Numbered from the stretch's first letter, positions 1 to 7,871 are shown. The stretch is DNA of 12,554 bases from RI-283 sp964487925 (GCA_964487925.1 CAZASZ010000061.1:1-12554); one strand, 5' to 3'. Made by a program: numbers and translations. Notes: generated by a model from the letters alone, not told the origin.

Positions 1-1047
1 CGTATGGTGGATTTTGCGGGTTGGGAAATGCCTTTGCATTATGGGTCGCAACTCGCCGAGCATCGGCAGGTTCGCGAGGATGCAGGGATGTTTGATGTCT
101 CCCACATGACCATCGTGGACCTGACGGGTGATGAGGCCCAGGCCTTTTTGCGCCATTTATTGGCTAATGATGTGGCCCGTCTCGAAGATGGTCGCGCCCT
201 CTACAGTTGTATGTTGAACGACACAGGTGGCATTATTGATGACCTGATTGTCTATGCCCGCGACGATGGAAGTTATCGCGTTGTCGTCAATGCCGCGACC
301 CATGACAAAGATCTGGCCTGGATCACAAGTCAGATGGAGGGCTTCGCGGTTAGCCAGACGGAACGTGACGAGCTGGCGATGATTGCGGTCCAGGGACCCA
401 AGGCGCGTGAGCGTGTTCATGGCGTATTGACGGATGTCGAACGCGCTGTGGCTGCGGAATTGAAACCGTTTTCCGGGGCGGCGATCGGCGAACTATTTGT
501 CGCACGTACGGGGTATACGGGCGAGGATGGTTATGAGTTGATGTTACCAGTCGATCGCGCCGTAGTTCTGTGGCGATCGCTCAACGAGGCCGGGGTCGCG
601 CCGATCGGCCTTGGCGCACGCGATACACTCAGGCTGGAGGCCGGGATGGCGCTCTACGGGACCGATATGGATGAGACCACTTCGCCGATCGAATCGGGGT
701 TGAGTTGGACCGTTGCTTGGGAACCCGAGGGGCGCGATTTTGTTGGCAAAGGGCCATTGCTGGAGCAGCGAGGCCGTGCTGGTGGCAGGCAGATGGTTGG
801 TTTATTAATGGAAGGTCGCGGCGTGTTGCGCCATGAACAAGAGGTCTGTCGCGCCGATGGCTCGGTAATCGGTACGATTACGAGCGGCGCCTTTTCGCCA
901 GTCTTGGGACGGGCGATTGCCATGGCCCGTATCGAAGGCGATATCGGCGAGGGTTGCATGGCCCGTATTCGTGATCAGCTGCAGCCTGTCCGTGTCGTCA
1001 AGCCGCCCTTTGTACGATTCGGCAAGCCCTGTTACAAAGAGGCCTGA
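1..1047 (+). CDS. gcvT: Aminomethyltransferase, glycine cleavage system T protein (5' partial)
   Basis: The T protein takes the aminomethyl group from the lipoyl arm of H protein, releases ammonia and passes the one-carbon unit to tetrahydrofolate; it acts in the cytoplasm. The reading frame is open from base 1. The first methionine (base 4) is internal: the motif MVDFAGWEMPLHYGSQ follows about 17 residues in E. coli GcvT, so the true start lies just upstream of the window. Counting from that Met, the folate-site segment GGIIDDLIVY is at 75-84 and its first Asp (79) matches the family's catalytic Asp. GYTGEDGYEL, GLGARDTLRLEAGMALYG and ITSGAFSP follow in family order, and the C-terminus is complete (KPPFVRFGK). 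It leads an operon with gcvH, gcvPA, tpx and gcvPB. A glycine riboswitch or promoter would lie upstream and cannot be seen. Identity is very secure. Confidence 0.97.
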   Translation, partial: RMVDFAGWEMPLHYGSQLAEHRQVREDAGMFDVSHMTIVDLTGDEAQAFLRHLLANDVARLEDGRALYSCMLNDTGGIIDDLIVYARDDGSYRVVVNAATHDKDLAWITSQMEGFAVSQTERDELAMIAVQGPKARERVHGVLTDVERAVAAELKPFSGAAIGELFVARTGYTGEDGYELMLPVDRAVVLWRSLNEAGVAPIGLGARDTLRLEAGMALYGTDMDETTSPIESGLSWTVAWEPEGRDFVGKGPLLEQRGRAGGRQMVGLLMEGRGVLRHEQEVCRADGSVIGTITSGAFSPVLGRAIAMARIEGDIGEGCMARIRDQLQPVRVVKPPFVRFGKPCYKEA

Positions 1048-1067
1048 TGGTCTAATTCTATTGGCCT

Positions 1068-1082
1068 AACCCGGATCGGGTT
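1068..1082 (+). other. Small perfect hairpin between gcvT and gcvH
   Basis: AACCCG (1068-1073) and CGGGTT (1077-1082) are perfectly complementary around a 3-base loop, in the 95-base gap between gcvT and gcvH. There is no T-run after it, so it is not a standard terminator. It may stabilise or separate gcvT and gcvH mRNA segments. It could also be chance, since a 6-bp stem is short. Confidence 0.35.
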
Positions 1083-1142
1083 CGCGTCGAAGGCGCACGA
1101 ATCCGATAGTTATCGTTATTTAAGACACATCGCGAGGAAGCT

Positions 1143-1538
1143 ATGAACAACAAGCCCGAAAACCTGAGGTATACGCGGAGCCATGAGTGGATCGAGGACC
1201 TTGGGGACGGTACCGTGCGCATCGGTATCACCGATCATGCCCAGGAGCTGTTAGGGGATTTGGTCTATATCGAGCTTCCAGAGGCAGGTTCCGCACAACA
1301 TCAGGGCGATGCCTGTGCAGTCGTCGAGTCGGTCAAGGCTGCCTCCGACGTATACGCTCCTCTTTCAGGCGAGGTGGTCGAGGTCAATGACGCCTTGGTG
1401 GACAGCCCGGAAAATGCCAACAGCGACCCTTATGGTGATGGCTGGCTGTTTATGATTAGGGGATCGGACGCGACCGAGGAGTCGGAACTGCTGAGCGAGG
1501 CGGAATACGAAGAACTCGTGGCCTCCGAGGCCCATTGA
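1143..1538 (+). CDS. gcvH: Glycine cleavage system H protein (lipoyl carrier)
   Basis: H protein carries the aminomethyl intermediate on a lipoyl-lysine between the P, T and L proteins. Its 131 residues match the family's usual 125-130. Landmarks are RYTRSHEWIE near the N-terminus, GITDHAQELLGDLVYIELPE at 28-47, and the lipoylation segment VVESVKAASDVYAPLSGEV with the modified Lys at residue 65. ENANSDPYGDGWLF is the conserved C-terminal part. A good Shine-Dalgarno sequence (GAGGAAG, about 1134-1140) supports the ATG at 1143. It lies 95 bases after gcvT and 71 before gcvPA, so it is probably in the same operon but less tightly packed than the genes that follow. Lipoylation enzymes are not in the window. 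Confidence 0.97.
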   Translation: MNNKPENLRYTRSHEWIEDLGDGTVRIGITDHAQELLGDLVYIELPEAGSAQHQGDACAVVESVKAASDVYAPLSGEVVEVNDALVDSPENANSDPYGDGWLFMIRGSDATEESELLSEAEYEELVASEAH

Positions 1539-1609
1539 TCATACCGAGTCACCCATGCGCCTGCTCAGTCCGAGCGGTCGTGAAGTCACTTAAACCCGTT
1601 TGAAGGTCT

Positions 1610-2992
1610 ATGCCATATATTCCACACACGCCTGAGGAAGAGCAGGCAATGCTTGAAGCCATTGGTATCTCGAGTCGGGATGCCCTGTTTGATGAAATCC
1701 CAGCCGGACTGATTTGCGATCCGGTCACCGGCGGCATGGCTGCCATCCCGGAAGCTGTGACTGAGGCCGAGCTATCGAGGCTTATGTCTACCCGTGCAGC
1801 CCAGGATGATCAGCTGATTTGTTTTGCCGGGGCGGGGGCCTACGATCATCATATCCCTGCGGCGGTCTGGGACATCGCGACTCGAGGCGAGTTTTACAGC
1901 GCCTACACGCCTTATCAAGCCGAGGCCAGTCAGGGGACGCTGCAGCTTATCTACGAATACCAGACCATGATGGTTGGGTTGACAGGTTTGGAGGTCTCCA
2001 ACGCCTCGCTCTACGATGGTGCTACGGCCCTGGCTGAGGCCGTACTCATGGCTGTGCGCGCCAATCGGGCGGCGCATAGCGGGCGCATCCTGATGCCGAG
2101 AACGGTGCATCCGGCATATCGGGTCGTTGTAGAGGCCGCAGTCAAATATCAGGGAATCAGCCTGGAACTCATCGAATACGACCCCGAACAGGGCATCTGT
2201 GATCCGGCCGGGCTGTCGTCCGAGCCGGGAGATATCGTCGCGCTGGTCGTGCCCCAACCGAACTTCTTTGGCTGCCTAGAGGCCGTGGATGAACTGACGG
2301 ATTGGGCCCATAGTCACGGTGCGCTCGTGATAGCCCAGGTCAACCCCTTGGCGCTGGCGTTGCTCAAACCGCCCGGCGAATGGGGAGAGAAGGGCGCGGA
2401 TATTGCCTGTGGAGACGGTCAGCCTTTGGGTATCCCATTGTCCTCGGGCGGACCCTATTTCGGGTTTATTTGCTGTCGCCAGGCAGTCGTTCGGCAGTTG
2501 CCGGGCCGTATTGTCGGACGGACCGTCGACCTTGAGGGGCGTCCGGGTTTTACGTTGACCCTACAGGCGCGCGAGCAACACATTCGACGCGCCAAGGCCA
2601 CCTCGAATATTTGTACCAACCAGGGCCTTATGGTCACCGCCGCGACTATCCATATGGCCTTGATGGGGCCGCATGGTTTACTCGCGGCCGCCGAGGCGAG
2701 CCATCAAAACACCCGCCAGTTGATGGCGCGTCTGGACGGTGTTCCGGGGATCACTCGCCGTTTTCAGGCACCCGTTTTTCACGAGGCCGTCCTGCATCTG
2801 CCCAAGGGGCGAGCGCAATCGCTGTATGACGGTCTGGTGTCGGAAGGGATACTGGGCGGCTATTTGCTGGAGGCGGAGTATCCGGAACTCGCGGATACCA
2901 TACTCGTCTGCGCCACTGAACAGCGACAGGCCGATGAGATCGAGTACTACGGAGCAGTCATGGAGAGACTAATGTCAGGGATGATGAGATGA
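1610..2992 (+). CDS. gcvPA: Glycine dehydrogenase (decarboxylating) subunit 1
   Basis: This is the N-terminal half (alpha subunit) of the two-gene form of P protein. With GcvPB it decarboxylates glycine and loads the aminomethyl group onto H protein. The 460 residues fit the usual 440-460. The start MPYIPHTPEEEQAMLEAIG is typical of the family, and AAGG shortly upstream is a usable ribosome site. Landmarks: GAGAYDHHIPAAV (74-86), SAYTPYQAEASQG (97-109), NASLYDG (131-137), SSGGPYFGF (277-285), PGRIVGRTVD (297-306) and SNICTNQ (331-337). The PLP-binding lysine is not expected here, because it sits in GcvPB. Its stop overlaps the tpx start as ATGA at 2989-2992, implying coupled translation. In most genomes with split P protein the next gene is gcvPB; here tpx comes between. 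Confidence 0.96.
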   Translation: MPYIPHTPEEEQAMLEAIGISSRDALFDEIPAGLICDPVTGGMAAIPEAVTEAELSRLMSTRAAQDDQLICFAGAGAYDHHIPAAVWDIATRGEFYSAYTPYQAEASQGTLQLIYEYQTMMVGLTGLEVSNASLYDGATALAEAVLMAVRANRAAHSGRILMPRTVHPAYRVVVEAAVKYQGISLELIEYDPEQGICDPAGLSSEPGDIVALVVPQPNFFGCLEAVDELTDWAHSHGALVIAQVNPLALALLKPPGEWGEKGADIACGDGQPLGIPLSSGGPYFGFICCRQAVVRQLPGRIVGRTVDLEGRPGFTLTLQAREQHIRRAKATSNICTNQGLMVTAATIHMALMGPHGLLAAAEASHQNTRQLMARLDGVPGITRRFQAPVFHEAVLHLPKGRAQSLYDGLVSEGILGGYLLEAEYPELADTILVCATEQRQADEIEYYGAVMERLMSGMMR

Positions 2993-3516
2993 AAACAAGT
3001 GTGCGATTAAAGGGGAAGTCCGCAAACCTTTTTGGCCGACCGCCAAAGGTTGGTGAACCAATCCCTGACTTCCTGCTCGTCAATTCAACCTTGCGTGACC
3101 GCCGTAAAGCGGACTTTTTGGGGCGTCCGTTGCTCATGAGCATCGTCCCGAGTATCGATACCTCGGTGTGCGCCACTTCGGCGAGGCAGTTTGACACCTT
3201 GGCAGCGGACCATCCCACGGCGAACGTGGTCCTGGTGTCGACCGATTTGCCTTTTGCGCAGAAGCGATTTGTCGAAGAGGCCCGGATCTCGCGCCTGATG
3301 CTTCTGTCTCTCATGCGCACGGATAGCTTTGCAAAGGACTTCGGGCTTTTGATTCAGGATGGCCCCTTAGCCGGTTTGACCGCGCGTGCGGTATTGATCG
3401 CCGATGCTGAGGGTATACTGCGCTACGTCGAGATCGTGCCCGAGATCACTGAGGAACCGGATTACGAGGCGGCGATAGCCGCCTTGACCTTGCTTGAGAC
3501 TGAGAATACCCAATGA
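2989..3516 (+). CDS. tpx: Thiol peroxidase (Tpx, atypical peroxiredoxin) with only one cysteine
   Basis: Tpx reduces hydrogen peroxide and alkyl hydroperoxides using a peroxidatic cysteine. The 175-residue product aligns along its length with E. coli Tpx: a GEPIPDF N-terminal strand, the active-site segment PSIDTSVC with Thr58 and peroxidatic Cys61, then STDLPFAQKRF, DGPLAGLTARAV with Arg132, and EITEEPDYEAA. In E. coli Tpx the resolving cysteine (Cys95) directly follows the matching Arg-Phe. Here that position is Val95, and Cys61 is the only cysteine in the protein. The usual intramolecular disulfide is therefore impossible, and reduction would need an external thiol or partner protein. The gene is sandwiched between gcvPA and gcvPB with 4-base ATGA overlaps at both ends (2989-2992 and 3513-3516), so it must be co-translated with the P-protein subunits. 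Family assignment is very secure; the mechanism is inferred. Confidence 0.95.
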   Translation: MKTSVRLKGKSANLFGRPPKVGEPIPDFLLVNSTLRDRRKADFLGRPLLMSIVPSIDTSVCATSARQFDTLAADHPTANVVLVSTDLPFAQKRFVEEARISRLMLLSLMRTDSFAKDFGLLIQDGPLAGLTARAVLIADAEGILRYVEIVPEITEEPDYEAAIAALTLLETENTQ

Positions 3517-4997
3517 GACAATCGGAACCCCTGATCTTTGAACAGTCCCGGCCTGGGCGCCGGAATCGGAGTCACTGCGCATTGCGTGCCGACCGGAACG
3601 ATATTCCGGCGCACCTCAGGCGTCGCAATGCCCCCGGGCTTCCCGAGGTCTCAGAGATGCAAGTCGTACGGCATTACACTCGATTGTCGCAGAAGAATTT
3701 TTCCATCGACACCCAGTTCTATCCGCTGGGGTCCTGTACGATGAAGTACAACCCCAGGGTGTGTAATACGTTGGCCATGTTGCCGGGGTTTCTGAACCGG
3801 CATCCGACGCTTCCAGATACCGCGAATCAGGGCGTACTCGCCAGTCTTCATGACCTTCAAGAGACCCTCAAGGCGGTCACTGGTATGAGCGAAGTCACGC
3901 TGTGCCCGATGGCTGGCGCCCATGGCGAGTTCACGGGTGTGGCCATGATCCGGGCCTATCACGAGTCTCGGGGTGACCTGGAGCGTGATGAGATCCTTGT
4001 GCCTGATGCCGCCCATGGTACGAATCCGGCCTCGGCGGTCAAGTGCGGCCTCAAGGTCAGGGAGATCCCCACGAATGCCGAGGGGGACGTCGATATTGAA
4101 GCCCTGCGCGCCAGCGTTGGTCCGCGCACGGCGGGCATCATGCTGACTAACCCGTCGACCTTGGGTGTATTCGAACGCCGGATTGTAGAGATAGCCCGCA
4201 TCGTCCATGAGGCGGGCGGCCTGCTGTATTATGATGGCGCCAATCTTAATGCCATTCTCGGCAAAGTGCGACCGGGTGACATGGGTTTCGACGTTATCCA
4301 TTTGAACCTGCACAAGACCTTTTCCACGCCGCATGGCGGCGGCGGACCGGGCGCCGGGCCGGTCGGGGTCAGCGAACGTCTGCGTCCCTTCCTGCCCATA
4401 CCCACGGTCGTGCTTGAGCATGGCCGCTATCGTTGGGCGGGCTTGGAGGCACGGCCAGAATCGATCGGCCGTCTGACCACGTTCGCCGGCAACATTGGGG
4501 TCCTGATAAGGGCCTATTGTTATGCGCGACTGTTGGGCCGGGAAGGTATGCAGCGCGTTGCCGAGTATGCGACGCTCAATGCCAACTACATGATGGTTCG
4601 ACTCCGCGAGGGGGGCTTCGACGTGGCCTTCTCCGAACGCCGGGCTACCCATGAATTCATCATCACGCTGAAGCGCCAGGCCCGGGAGCAGGGGGTCACG
4701 GCATTGGATTTCGCGAAACGATTGCTGGACTATGGCATGCACGCGCCGACGACCTATTTTCCATTGCTGGTGCCGGAGTGTTTCCTGATCGAGCCGACTG
4801 AGAGCGAGGATAAGGCCACGCTCGACGCCTTCGTCGACGCCATGTGTTCCATCCAAGCCGAGGCCGAGACCGATCCCGAAATACTAAAACAGGCCCCAGT
4901 TTCGCTGCCAGTGCGTCGTCTTGACGACGTCAGGGCCGCTCGTCAGCTGGATTTGGCCTATCGCCCGCGCCCCGACACGGCGGGAACCGCAAGCTGA
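3513..4997 (+). CDS. gcvPB: Glycine dehydrogenase (decarboxylating) subunit 2, PLP-binding
   Basis: This is the beta subunit of split P protein. It carries the pyridoxal phosphate that decarboxylates glycine and works as a heterotetramer with GcvPA. Its 494 residues are normal for the family. Landmarks: LIFEQSRPGRR (7-17), LPEVSEMQVVRHYTRLSQ (43-60), STDTQ-like SIDTQFYPLGSCTMKYNPR (64-82), CPMAGAHGE (131-139), PDAAHGTNPASA (164-175), LYYDGANLNAI (238-248) and HLNLHKTFSTPHGGGGPG (263-280), where Lys268 is the expected PLP Schiff-base residue. The glycine-rich loop follows directly. The ATG at 3513 overlaps the tpx stop by four bases, so expression is coupled to tpx and indirectly to gcvPA. It is the last gene of the glycine cleavage operon visible here; 124 bases separate it from the kinase. 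Confidence 0.97.
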   Translation: MRQSEPLIFEQSRPGRRNRSHCALRADRNDIPAHLRRRNAPGLPEVSEMQVVRHYTRLSQKNFSIDTQFYPLGSCTMKYNPRVCNTLAMLPGFLNRHPTLPDTANQGVLASLHDLQETLKAVTGMSEVTLCPMAGAHGEFTGVAMIRAYHESRGDLERDEILVPDAAHGTNPASAVKCGLKVREIPTNAEGDVDIEALRASVGPRTAGIMLTNPSTLGVFERRIVEIARIVHEAGGLLYYDGANLNAILGKVRPGDMGFDVIHLNLHKTFSTPHGGGGPGAGPVGVSERLRPFLPIPTVVLEHGRYRWAGLEARPESIGRLTTFAGNIGVLIRAYCYARLLGREGMQRVAEYATLNANYMMVRLREGGFDVAFSERRATHEFIITLKRQAREQGVTALDFAKRLLDYGMHAPTTYFPLLVPECFLIEPTESEDKATLDAFVDAMCSIQAEAETDPEILKQAPVSLPVRRLDDVRAARQLDLAYRPRPDTAGTAS

Positions 4998-5089
4998 GAT
5001 AAGTTATCCGATACCACTTGATTAGAACCTGATTTAGTTCAAACAGTACCTATCTCAAAACGAAGCGAGCGCAGCACAGTAGTTTTGAT

Positions 5090-5099
5090 TGGGGCCCCA
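5090..5099. other. Perfect 10-bp palindrome TGGGGCCCCA upstream of the kinase gene
   Basis: TGGGGCCCCA is self-complementary and lies 22 bases before the kinase ATG, so it would fall in the leader or near the promoter. It could be a small protein-binding site or chance. No second copy was noticed in the window. In RNA it has no loop, so it is unlikely to act as a hairpin alone. Confidence 0.3.
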
Positions 5100-5121
5100 C
5101 ACCAAACTTATGAGGGAAAAA

Positions 5122-6060
5122 ATGAAAGCACTTATTTGCGGCTCAATGGCGTTTGATACGATCATGGTCTTTCCGGACCGGTTCAAGAATCACATACTGC
5201 CCGACAAAGTCCATATGCTCAATGTGTCTTTCATGGTCCCGGAGATGCGTCGCGAATTTGGTGGCTGTGCGGGCAATATTGCTTATAACCTGAAGCTGCT
5301 GGGCGGCAATGGGGCTCCTATGGCAACGGTAGGCAAGGACTTTTCGACCTATGCCGATTGGTTCGGCAATATGGGCGTTGATTGCACCTATATCAATGTC
5401 ATCGCCAATGCCTATACCGCTCAGGCTTTCATTACGACGGATCAGGACGATAATCAGATCACGGCCTTTCACCCTGGCGCGATGTCCGAGTCCCATCAGA
5501 ACAAAGTTGGGGATACCCGTGACGTCACGATCGGCATCGTCTCGCCGGATGGCCGCGACGGGATGCTTCAGCATGCCGCGCAGTTTCAAGAGGCAGGGAT
5601 CCCCTTCATCTTTGATCCGGGACAGGGTATGCCGATGTTCAACGGCGAGGATCTCATGGGGTTTTTGGCGCAATGCACTTGGTTGACCCTGAATGACTAT
5701 GAGGCCCAGCTTATGCAAGAGCGGACGGGTCTTTCGCCTCACGAAATGGCTGAACACGTCGAGGCTGTGTTCATCACGCGAGGCGGCAATGGATCCCAGA
5801 TTTATACCCGCGAACGCGAATACAATGTCCCGGCCGTCAAGGTGGCCGGGACAGTTGATCCCACCGGTTGTGGCGATGCCTACCGCGCCGGACTACTTTA
5901 CGGACTCATGGCCGGACACGACATAGAGACCTGTGCCCGGATCGCCTCGCTTACGGGTGGCATAAAGGTTGAATCGCATGGCACCCAAAACCACCAATTC
6001 ACGAGGGAGATATTCGCGGAGCGGTTCCAGAAAAATTTCGGAGTGCCTCTTCAGTTCTGA
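5122..6060 (+). CDS. PfkB-family kinase, probable adenosine kinase (mycobacterial AdoK type)
   Basis: It probably phosphorylates adenosine to AMP with ATP, in purine salvage. The 312-residue protein resembles the Mycobacterium tuberculosis adenosine kinase as I recall it: an N-terminal CGSMAFDTIMVFPDRF, ILPDKVHMLNVSFMV (25-39), GGCAGNIAYNLKLLGG (47-62), FHPGAMSE (116-123), ITRGGNGS (218-225), and the catalytic anion-hole motif DPTGCGDAYRAG (246-257) with Asp252 as catalytic base. The C-terminal HGTQNHQF resembles the GTQ segment of that enzyme. The frame extends upstream to a TTG at 5089, but I choose the ATG at 5122: GAGGGA (5112-5117) gives a good ribosome site and the family motif begins right at this Met. 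An ATG at 5110 is the alternative. Another PfkB substrate (sugar or other nucleoside) is possible. It lies 124 bases after gcvPB and may have its own promoter. Confidence 0.88.
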   Translation: MKALICGSMAFDTIMVFPDRFKNHILPDKVHMLNVSFMVPEMRREFGGCAGNIAYNLKLLGGNGAPMATVGKDFSTYADWFGNMGVDCTYINVIANAYTAQAFITTDQDDNQITAFHPGAMSESHQNKVGDTRDVTIGIVSPDGRDGMLQHAAQFQEAGIPFIFDPGQGMPMFNGEDLMGFLAQCTWLTLNDYEAQLMQERTGLSPHEMAEHVEAVFITRGGNGSQIYTREREYNVPAVKVAGTVDPTGCGDAYRAGLLYGLMAGHDIETCARIASLTGGIKVESHGTQNHQFTREIFAERFQKNFGVPLQF

Positions 6061-6078
6061 AGGTAACGGCGACGACGG

Positions 6079-6609
6079 ATGAACGTTTTTGGATGGATTC
6101 AAAGGACACGGGGCCTTGCAATGCTGGGGGCGGGGCTGCTGGCATTTTTCGCTATGGACTGTCAGGCAGGTATCCATGCCGTGGAGGGAACGGTCCCGGC
6201 TCGCTATTTCGATGAGACCCGGAGTACCTGGGATCAGACGACAATATCTGTCTTTTATGACGATGCGCGGCACGTGACGCTTATGGGTGGGCATGGGCGA
6301 GGAAAGGCCAGTGTCCGGATGACCCGTGAGGAGTTCGAGCCCTTGGTCGACGCCTTACGTGAGGGCCGCTCCCACTTGATCAAGGACCTCGACACAGGGG
6401 AGATCCTGGAGCTTTTTCGGGTCATTCGCGGCAGTGGTCCGTATACCCATGGCATGACAGTCAGTTATTGGAGCGGCAGTGCGGATTTGTCGGGAGCGAT
6501 TGTCCTTTTTCTTCAGGATGACGATAACCCGTTAAGCAAGATGGAGCTATACCTCGACGAGGGGCAGACCGAGACCCTCCTGAGTCGGCTCTCCGCCATT
6601 CCTCAATGA
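6079..6609 (+). CDS. Hypothetical secreted or periplasmic protein
   Basis: I do not recognise the family. The 176-residue product has an N-terminal signal peptide: a basic start (MNVFGWIQRTR), a hydrophobic core (LAMLGAGLLAFFAM), and a likely signal peptidase I site after CQA at about residue 31. The Cys just before it does not form a good lipobox. The mature part is about 145 residues and acidic, with short strand-like segments (TISVFYDD, HVTLMGG, GAIVLFLQDD) and one helical stretch (TREEFEPLVDALREG), consistent with a small alpha/beta periplasmic domain. It has no other cysteine. The ATG at 6079 is preferred over the internal ATG at 6121 because only the longer form has a basic n-region. 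It follows the kinase by 18 bases, so the two are probably co-transcribed, although a functional link is not evident. Confidence 0.8.
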   Translation: MNVFGWIQRTRGLAMLGAGLLAFFAMDCQAGIHAVEGTVPARYFDETRSTWDQTTISVFYDDARHVTLMGGHGRGKASVRMTREEFEPLVDALREGRSHLIKDLDTGEILELFRVIRGSGPYTHGMTVSYWSGSADLSGAIVLFLQDDDNPLSKMELYLDEGQTETLLSRLSAIPQ

Positions 6610-6629
6610 CAAGAAATCTTTCAGTACAG

Positions 6630-6655
6630 GCAGGTTTGCCCGGCATAAACCCTGC
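6630..6655 (+). terminator. Possible weak hairpin downstream of the secreted-protein gene
   Basis: GCAGGTTT (6630-6637) pairs with AAACCCTGC (6647-6655) with one bulged C, around a 9-base loop, 21 bases after the stop codon of the small secreted protein. No clear T-run follows (CGGATTATTA), so it is at best an imperfect terminator or a 3'-end stabilising stem before galE. Confidence 0.35.
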
Positions 6656-6772
6656 GGATTATTAGCGACTGGGCCGCTTATCGTGGGGCCACTTTATTAT
6701 TTTAAGGTTTCGTGATCGCATTTCGGTGACCCTGAGACAAGAACTGGCCGTAACAACGGAGCATACAGCGAA

Positions 6773-7756
6773 ATGAACATCTTGGTTTCCGGCGGGGCCG
6801 GCTATATCGGCAGTCACGTCGTACGTCAGTTGGGCGAAGCGGGGCATACGGTCACGATCCTGGACAATCTGTCTACGGGGTTCCGGGAGTCAATACTCTA
6901 TGGCGATCTGGTTGAAGGCGACACGGGTGATCGCGAACTAGTGAGTGCGGTGCTCAGGGAGCGCAAGATCGATACGGTGATGCACTTCGCCGCTCATATC
7001 GTCGTGCCCGAATCGGTCGCCGATCCGTTGAAGTATTATGGTAACAATACCTGTTGCACCCGAAACCTGCTTGAATGCTGCCAACGCGAGGGCGTGGGCC
7101 GTTTTGTGTTTTCGTCGACGGCGGCCGTGTACGGTATCCCTGAATGCATCACGATTGACGAATCGGTCGCCACGGCGCCGATCAATCCTTACGGCCGTTC
7201 CAAACTCATGACCGAGTGGATGCTGCAGGATCTGGCTACCGCCAGTGATTTGCGCTATGTCATTCTGCGCTATTTCAATGTCGCGGGCGCGGACCCCGAG
7301 TGCCGTATCGGTCAGTCTACACCCGAGGCGACGCATTTGATCAAGGTGGCCTGCGAGGTTATCACTGGCAAGCGGGAACAGATATCGATATTCGGTACCG
7401 ATTACGACACACCGGACGGAACCTGTATTCGCGACTACATCCATGTCGAGGATCTGGCGAGCGCGCACCTCATGGCGCTGGATTACCTCGGTAACGGCGG
7501 CGCCTCCAACACCTTCAATTGCGGCTATGGGCATGGTTCCAGTGTCCGTGAGGTGTTGGCGGCCGTAGATCGTGTCAGCGGGCAAAAACTCCCGATCGTT
7601 GAGTCAACCAGACGGGCCGGAGACCCACCCGCGCTGAGCGCCGACAGCACACGCATACGTGAACAATTGGGCTGGATTCCGAGCTATGACGACCTCGACA
7701 GGATAGTCGAATCCGCGCTCAAATGGGAACAGGTCTTGCGCCGGCGCAACAGATAG
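6773..7756 (+). CDS. galE: UDP-glucose 4-epimerase
   Basis: GalE interconverts UDP-glucose and UDP-galactose using tightly bound NAD and supplies galactose units for surface polysaccharide. The 327-residue protein is an extended short-chain dehydrogenase: NAD-binding GGAGYIGS (7-14), DNLSTG (31-36), GDxxD-like region near 49-53, HFAAHIVVPES (71-81), FSSTAAVYG (113-121) with Thr116 at the position of E. coli Ser124, and the catalytic pair Tyr140/Lys144 in NPYGRSK. RYFNVAGADP, CIRDYIHVEDLASAH and FNCGYGHGSSVREV are typical of GalE rather than other NDP-sugar epimerases. A modest GGAG sits 11 bases before the ATG. It stands 163 bases after the previous gene, so it probably has its own promoter. 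No other sugar-nucleotide or polysaccharide genes are adjacent. Substrate breadth (UDP-GlcNAc also) cannot be decided from sequence. Confidence 0.94.
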   Translation: MNILVSGGAGYIGSHVVRQLGEAGHTVTILDNLSTGFRESILYGDLVEGDTGDRELVSAVLRERKIDTVMHFAAHIVVPESVADPLKYYGNNTCCTRNLLECCQREGVGRFVFSSTAAVYGIPECITIDESVATAPINPYGRSKLMTEWMLQDLATASDLRYVILRYFNVAGADPECRIGQSTPEATHLIKVACEVITGKREQISIFGTDYDTPDGTCIRDYIHVEDLASAHLMALDYLGNGGASNTFNCGYGHGSSVREVLAAVDRVSGQKLPIVESTRRAGDPPALSADSTRIREQLGWIPSYDDLDRIVESALKWEQVLRRRNR

Positions 7757-7871
7757 CTATGATATGGACCGCCCCTGCGCTCTTGGACCGCGCATGGGCA
7801 CCGGAAATATCCGCGGCGTGAGTGATACACGCGGCAAGGTCCATTCCTCGTCAACAGACGGTATTTTAGAG

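Noticed and set aside
1..60. Glycine riboswitch for the gcv operon
   Set aside because: The window begins inside gcvT, so the leader where such a riboswitch would lie is absent.
3651..4856. 401-codon open frame on the minus strand
   Set aside because: It is antisense to gcvPB, whose catalytic motifs are unmistakable, and has no domain or ribosome site of its own.
4995..5057. TGAGATA...TATCTCA inverted repeat (7 bases) and the GATAAGTTATC palindrome after gcvPB as a terminator
   Set aside because: The arms are short, about 50 bases apart and AT-rich, and no T-run follows. Chance is likely.
7764..7871. 36-codon upstream extension of the YgiM-like gene
   Set aside because: It would bury the signal peptide behind a polar segment with no family similarity; the ATG at 7872 is a better start.
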